DNA of 39,314 nucleotides. It comes from Zipacnadum sp036504235. Its GTDB lineage: Bacteria; Armatimonadota; Zipacnadia; Zipacnadales; Zipacnadaceae. Positions 35,760-39,314 of this stretch are shown in pieces (position 1 is the first letter of the stretch; each line of letters begins with the position of its first letter). Below the pieces are notes generated by a model. It was not told the DNA's origin. It saw nothing but the letters and a program-made list of their open reading frames with translations, and ran no database searches. The translations under genes and the position numbers were made by a program. The stretch is taken from contig DASXVN010000043.1 of the NCBI GenBank assembly GCA_036504235.1, positions 1-39,314 on the forward strand. The letters are read 5' to 3'.

Positions 35760-35905
35760 GCCTGAACTTACCGCCTAGTATGCCGCCGCCTCGCAGACCG
35801 CGGCGCCCACCGATTCTCTCAATCGTCATTCCCCACGCGGCTCCTGGGGCTAGTAACGCCCCCGGAGCCCGGCAGGACAGGACCACACGGCCTGTCCTGT
35901 TTTTT
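35745..35905 (+). ncRNA. Second related RNA-like unit, or leader of the FtsL gene
   Basis: A plus-strand segment with the same 3' architecture as the minus-strand RNA: GCGGCGCCCACCG (35800-35812, identical 13 nt), CTCTC, CCCACG, a strong side hairpin (GGCTCC-T-GGGG with CCCC-C-GGAGCC, about 35838-35870), and a GGACAGG...CCTGTCC terminator. GGGCGC (35752-35757) can pair with GCGCCC (35803-35808). The 5' end and promoter are not clear. It could be a paralogous small RNA, an attenuating leader of the downstream FtsL gene, or one arm of a small inverted-repeat element. Confidence 0.35.
35873..35905 (+). terminator. Intrinsic terminator upstream of the FtsL gene
   Basis: CAGGACAGG (35873-35881) pairs perfectly with CCTGTCCTG (35891-35899) over a 9-nt loop and is followed by six T (35900-35905). 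It ends the plus-strand unit 62 bp before the ftsL start and interrupts read-through from rsmH. Confidence 0.85.
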
Positions 35906-35967
35906 GTCTCGGGAGTGGGCCGTTCGTCGCTGAGGAGCCCGGAGTTCACGGGGAGGAGGTGGCCGCC

Positions 35968-36417
35968 GTGGGTAGGAGACGAAGACGAGGCATCCGGGGC
36001 GCAGTCACCGCGCGGCGCCCGGAGAGCTGGAGAGATCTGCTGGGCCCCCTGGCGCTGATCGGCGTGATGGGGGCCGTCTGTATTCTGTTTCTCCACTGCT
36101 GCGCCCGCAAGTCGCAACTGGAGACCCAGGTTCGCCAGGAAGGGCAGAAGGTGGAAGTGCTCCGCGCCCAGCAACAGGCGCTGTATGCCGAAATCGGCCT
36201 GCGGCGCGATCCCACGCGCCTGCGTAGCTGGGCGGGGCAACAGGGGATGGTGTTCGCGGCGACCGGGGTGGACCGCGTGCGGCTGAGCCGCGCGCTGCCG
36301 CCGCAGCAGGTGGCGGCGAATCCGCTGGGGGTGCCCCAGGAGAACGGGGTAACCGCGGGCCTGCATCCGGCGAGCGGGACCATCGCCCAAGCGGCGAACT
36401 CGAAAGCTGGCGACTAG
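35968..36417 (+). CDS. ftsL: FtsL/DivIC-like cell division protein
   Basis: A 149-residue bitopic membrane protein with a basic N-terminus (GRRRRRGIRG), one transmembrane helix (about 28-48), and a coiled-coil (RKSQLETQVRQEGQKVEVLRA..., about 50-85) that ends in a DPTRLRSWAGQQGM segment, as FtsL-type proteins do (DP-x-R-x-x-x-A-x-x-x-GM). FtsL links the divisome complex to the FtsI transpeptidase. The position after mraZ-rsmH supports the call. GTG 35968 is preferred because GGGAGGAGG (35951-35959) lies eight bases before it; the in-frame GTG at 35959 overlaps that site. The unusual Cys pair HCCARK follows the helix. A terminator overlaps its stop codon. Confidence 0.82.
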   Translation: MGRRRRRGIRGAVTARRPESWRDLLGPLALIGVMGAVCILFLHCCARKSQLETQVRQEGQKVEVLRAQQQALYAEIGLRRDPTRLRSWAGQQGMVFAATGVDRVRLSRALPPQQVAANPLGVPQENGVTAGLHPASGTIAQAANSKAGD

Positions 36418-36442
36418 CCACGGCCTCGGCCGTGGCTTTTTT
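36417..36442 (+). terminator. Intrinsic terminator after FtsL
   Basis: GCCACGGC (36417-36424) pairs with GCCGTGGC (36429-36436), loop CTCG, with a further inner pair possible, then six T (36437-36442). The stem starts at the last base of the ftsL stop codon, so ftsI 780 bp downstream must have separate transcription. Confidence 0.9.
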
Positions 36443-37222
36443 GCGCTTGGGGGAACGGCGCCTCACCCGCCTTCGCTAAAGCTACGGCGGCCAAGCCCCC
36501 GGCCCCTCTCCGGGCACTTGAGTACAAGTGCGCGGGAGAGGGGGGAACGGCGAACGGCAGGGGCGGGAAATGAGTCACACCCAGCGGCAGGCCGGCCTCA
36601 CCCCCGGCCCCTCTCCTGGCACTTGAGTACAAGTGCGCGGGAGAGGGGGGAACGGCAAGGGCAGGGGCAACCTCGCTTTGCTCGTGCGGTCCCTCCGGGG
36701 GACGGAAACGGCCGGGCCTACCCCGCCCTCGGGGGACCTCGGGCACCCCTCCCTAAAGGGGAGGGGCTTTACGGCAACGGCAACGGCGGACCTCTCCCCG
36801 GCGCTGCGCGCCGCCCTCCCCTAAATAGGGGAGGGTGGGGAAGAGGCTAATGACAGGGGCGGGAAACGGCAACGGCTTCCTCACCCCCGGCCCCTCTCCC
36901 CGCGCAGACTGGGGAGAGGGGGGAAGGGCTAACGGCAACGGCAGGGGCGACCTCGCTTTGCTCGTGCGGTCCCTCCGGGGGACGGAAACGGCCGGGCCTA
37001 CCCCGCCCTCGGGGGACCTCGGGCACCCCTCCCTAAAGGGGAGGGGCTTTACGGCAACGGCAACGGCGGACCCCTCCCCGGCGCTGCGCGCCGCCCTCCC
37101 CTAAATAGGGGAGGGTGGGGAAAAGGCTTACGGCAGGGGCGGGAAAGGGCGCACCGGCGAGACGCCGGTGCCACTGACGGCAAAGGCTAACGGCAATGGC
37201 AATGGCGAGAGGAGACAGACAG
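36443..37222. repeat. Repeat mosaic with 280-bp segmental duplication inside the dcw cluster
   Basis: No gene. The order CCTCACCCC module, CTCGCTTTGCTCG module, CCTACCCCGCCC module, CCCTCCCC/GGGGAGGG module occurs twice, at about 36581-36860 and 36861-37140 (offset 280 bp), nearly identical except in the loop of the first module: GCACTTGAGTACAAGTGC in copy one, GCGCAGACTGG in copy two. An extra CCTCACC module with a nested GCTAAAGC palindrome lies at 36463-36545. A CACCGGCGAGACGCCGGTG palindrome follows at 37151-37169. The CGGCAATGGCAATGGC linker at 37191-37206 supplies two in-frame ATGs upstream of ftsI. Confidence 0.88.
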
Positions 37223-39061
37223 GTGACCGGCGGGGGAGCGGCTACGGTGGACGATCCGCTGGGTTTGACGCGGCGGCCGGGGGCGGCGGAGCACCGGGGG
37301 TTGCGGCTGATTACCTGGGGGCTGCTCGCTGTGGCCTTGGTGCTGTGCGGGCGACTGGTGCAGATTCAGATTCCTCGGCGCGACTTCTATACCCACAAGG
37401 GCGAAGAGATCTCTCCGCGGGGGGAGATTCCGGCCCTGCGGCCGGGGTGCATCTATGACGCCTCGGGGCGAGTGCTGGCGGACGCGGCGGCGGTGGCTGA
37501 CCTCGCGCTGGACCCGGTGGCTGCACGGCAGGGTAAGGAGCGGTATGAGCTGCTGCAGCAGTGCCTGGTGCAGACGCTGCGGCTGGCGCCGGAGCGGGTC
37601 AGCGCGATTCTGGCCGCCGATGATCGCTACGTGCCGCTGGCTAAGGCGGTGCCGCTGGCTACTGTGCAGCAACTGCGGGCGCTGCGGCTTCCCGGGTTGA
37701 TTATCCACAACGGGTACCGGCGCTCGTACCCCTACGCGCGGGTGGCGGCTAATCTGGTGGGGGCGTACTCGGCGGATGCGCGGCCGCTGGCGGGGCTGGA
37801 GTATCAGTACCGGTTCCTCCTGGCCGGGGACCCGGGCACGCCGCGGCGCAACGTGGACGCCTGGGGGCGCACTATTGTCGGCATGGAGGGGGACGTGTCG
37901 CTGCCCTCCGCGGCGGGTAAATCAGTGGTCACCACGCTGGACCTGAACGTGCAGCGGGAGACGGAGGCGGCGCTCGATCGCCTGTGGGCCACCAACAAGC
38001 CGGAATGCGCGACGGTCGTGGTGATGGAGCCGCGCACCGGGGCGATTCTGGCGATGGCGAGCCGGCCTAACTTTGACCCCAACGATTTTTCGCCCGTGGG
38101 CGGCGGGCCGCACAATCCCGTCGCCAATTCGAGCATGCTCAACCTGCCGGTGAACTGGGAGTACGAGCCGGGCAGCACCTTCAAGGTCGTCATGGCGGCG
38201 GCGGCGCTGCAGAACAACGCGGTGACGATGGGCCAGACCTTCCACTGCGGGGGCGGCATGACCGTGGGCGGGCGGCCCTTGCACTGCTGGGGCAAGTGGG
38301 CGGTGCAGGGGCACGGCAATCTTAATCTGGGCGGCATCCTGGCGAACTCCTGCAATCTGGGGGCGGCGCAGGTGGTGCAGCGCGTGGGGGCGAGCCGGTA
38401 TGTGGAGTTCCTGCGCGCGTGCGGCTTTGGGCGGCGGACGGGAATCGGGCTGCCGGGGGAGGGCCAGGGGCAGGTGCGGGACGCGGACCGGCTGGGGGTC
38501 CGGGACCTGGCCAACATGGGCTTTGGGCAGAGCGTGCTGGTGACGCCGCTGCAACTGACCGCGGCGCTGTGCGGGATTCTGAACGAGGGCGTGTACATGC
38601 AGCCGCAACTGCTGCGGCGGGTGGTGAACGCCGACACCGCCCGGACCGTGTATCGCGACGTGGCGCCGCGGGCCAAGGCGACGGTGTGCTCGCCGGAGGT
38701 CTCGCGGCTGGTGCGCGAAATGATGGTGGGCGTGGTGGAGCGGGGGACGGGCCGCTCGGCGCGGATTCCGGGGGCAGTCCTGGGGGCCAAGACCGGTACG
38801 GCGCAGATTTTCGACCCGCGCACCGGGACTTTCCCCTCTGACCAGAAAGTGGTAAGCTTTGTGCTAACGGGGCCCGCGCAGCGGGTGCCGGATTTCGTCA
38901 TTCTGGTCGTCGCCAAGAATCCGAAAGTGGGGCAGCACGGCTCGGACGTCGCCGGGCCGGCGGCTAAGGACATCGCCCTGTTCATGCTGCGCCAGCGGGG
39001 CTTTATTCCGCAGGGTGCGGCGAGCGCGGGCGGACCGGTGGACCCGGGGTTGGTGGAGTAG
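37223..39061 (+). CDS. ftsI: Class B penicillin-binding protein, FtsI/PBP3 type transpeptidase
   Basis: About 612 residues. It cross-links septal peptidoglycan in the periplasm. One transmembrane helix (about 28-47) is followed by a PBP-dimer domain (RPGCIYDASGRVLADAA...) and the transpeptidase domain with all three motifs: SxxK as STFK (318-321, in YEPGSTFK), SxN as SCN (376-378) and KTG (523-525, AKTGTAQ). There are no PASTA repeats, consistent with FtsI rather than PBP2x or SpoVD with PASTA. GTG 37223 is preferred because AGAGGAG (37208-37214) lies eight bases upstream; the ATGs at 37196 and 37202 lie in the CGGCAA-type linker repeat and lack a site. It is cut off from ftsL by a terminator and 780 bp of repeats, with no promoter recognised. 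Confidence 0.93.
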   Translation: MTGGGAATVDDPLGLTRRPGAAEHRGLRLITWGLLAVALVLCGRLVQIQIPRRDFYTHKGEEISPRGEIPALRPGCIYDASGRVLADAAAVADLALDPVAARQGKERYELLQQCLVQTLRLAPERVSAILAADDRYVPLAKAVPLATVQQLRALRLPGLIIHNGYRRSYPYARVAANLVGAYSADARPLAGLEYQYRFLLAGDPGTPRRNVDAWGRTIVGMEGDVSLPSAAGKSVVTTLDLNVQRETEAALDRLWATNKPECATVVVMEPRTGAILAMASRPNFDPNDFSPVGGGPHNPVANSSMLNLPVNWEYEPGSTFKVVMAAAALQNNAVTMGQTFHCGGGMTVGGRPLHCWGKWAVQGHGNLNLGGILANSCNLGAAQVVQRVGASRYVEFLRACGFGRRTGIGLPGEGQGQVRDADRLGVRDLANMGFGQSVLVTPLQLTAALCGILNEGVYMQPQLLRRVVNADTARTVYRDVAPRAKATVCSPEVSRLVREMMVGVVERGTGRSARIPGAVLGAKTGTAQIFDPRTGTFPSDQKVVSFVLTGPAQRVPDFVILVVAKNPKVGQHGSDVAGPAAKDIALFMLRQRGFIPQGAASAGGPVDPGLVE

Positions 39062-39314
39062 GGGAGGAACGGCAACGGCGCCTCACCCCCGGCCCCTCTC
39101 CCTGCGGGAGAGGGGGGAAGGGCAAAGGCAACGGGGTAGAAGCCACGCCAAGCGCCAAGCCGGCCTCACCCCCGGCCCCTCTCCTGGCAGGAGAGGGGGG
39201 AAGGGCAAAGGCAGGGGCGGGAAACGGCAACGGCAGACGGCGGGGGACGAGCCACGCCAAGCGCCAAGCCGGCCTCACCCCCGGCCCCTCTCCTGGCAGG
39301 AGAGGGGGGAAGGG
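39062..39314. repeat. Terminal palindromic repeat mosaic
   Basis: No gene. Three CCTCACCCCCGGCCCCTCTCC...GGAGAGGGGGG modules (39082-39119, 39163-39200, 39273-39310). The last two lie in a direct duplication of about 65 bp beginning AGCCACGCCAAGCGCCAAGC (39141 and 39251, offset 110 bp). The window ends inside this array. Confidence 0.85.

Noticed and set aside
37196..37222. ATG starts for FtsI at 37196 or 37202
   Set aside because: Both lie in the CGGCAATGGC linker repeat without a ribosome site; GTG 37223 has AGAGGAG at correct spacing.

Overview
The window is GC-rich DNA from a diderm bacterium. A predicted outer-membrane beta-barrel ending in Phe, SPI-type signal peptides on large envelope proteins, a dcw-type cluster (mraZ-rsmH-ftsL-ftsI) and many GTG/TTG starts fit this. 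The style (giant secreted proteins with FlgD-like Ig tails, and intergenic spaces packed with small GC-rich palindromes) suggests Armatimonadota or a similar deep diderm lineage. That placement is inference; no rRNA or tRNA gene is present to test it.

Layout. 258-3171: a PBP4-type DD-carboxypeptidase, a DUF2752 membrane protein overlapping it, repeats, then an ACT-less aspartate kinase. 3233-21121: seven consecutive plus-strand exported proteins, apparently one locus with promoters before the first and second genes. They are a TolB-propeller giant, a CsgG-like protein, a clostripain-like (C11) peptidase, a subtilase-fold protein that has lost its whole catalytic triad, a third large beta protein, a second CsgG-like protein, and an invasin-Ig plus outer-membrane-barrel protein. 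Three of the large proteins share a C-terminal module of about 440-460 residues. This is the best candidate for an undescribed surface or export system. 22000-26458: uvrB and uvrC. 26899-28637: a GHMP sugar kinase coupled to a CPBP membrane protease. 29204-30717 (minus strand): an N4/N6 DNA methyltransferase followed by an AMMECR1 protein. 31699-33213: a four-helix membrane protein and ribulose-phosphate 3-epimerase. 34037-39061: the dcw cluster with a consensus promoter, a divergent RsmH, an FtsL-like protein ended by a terminator, and an FtsI-type transpeptidase.

Between rsmH and ftsL lies a non-coding segment with two divergent, related, terminator-bearing RNA-like units. The minus-strand unit has a good promoter and would give a structured RNA of about 172 nt.

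Nearly every other intergenic space (about 5 kb in total) is a mosaic of short palindromic modules joined by ACGGCAACGGC linkers. Modules are repeatedly nested inside the loops of other modules at the same position, as if palindromes insert into palindromes. These repeats touch genes: uvrC ends inside one, the ftsI upstream ATGs lie in the linker repeat, and the uvrB promoter starts at the edge of one.
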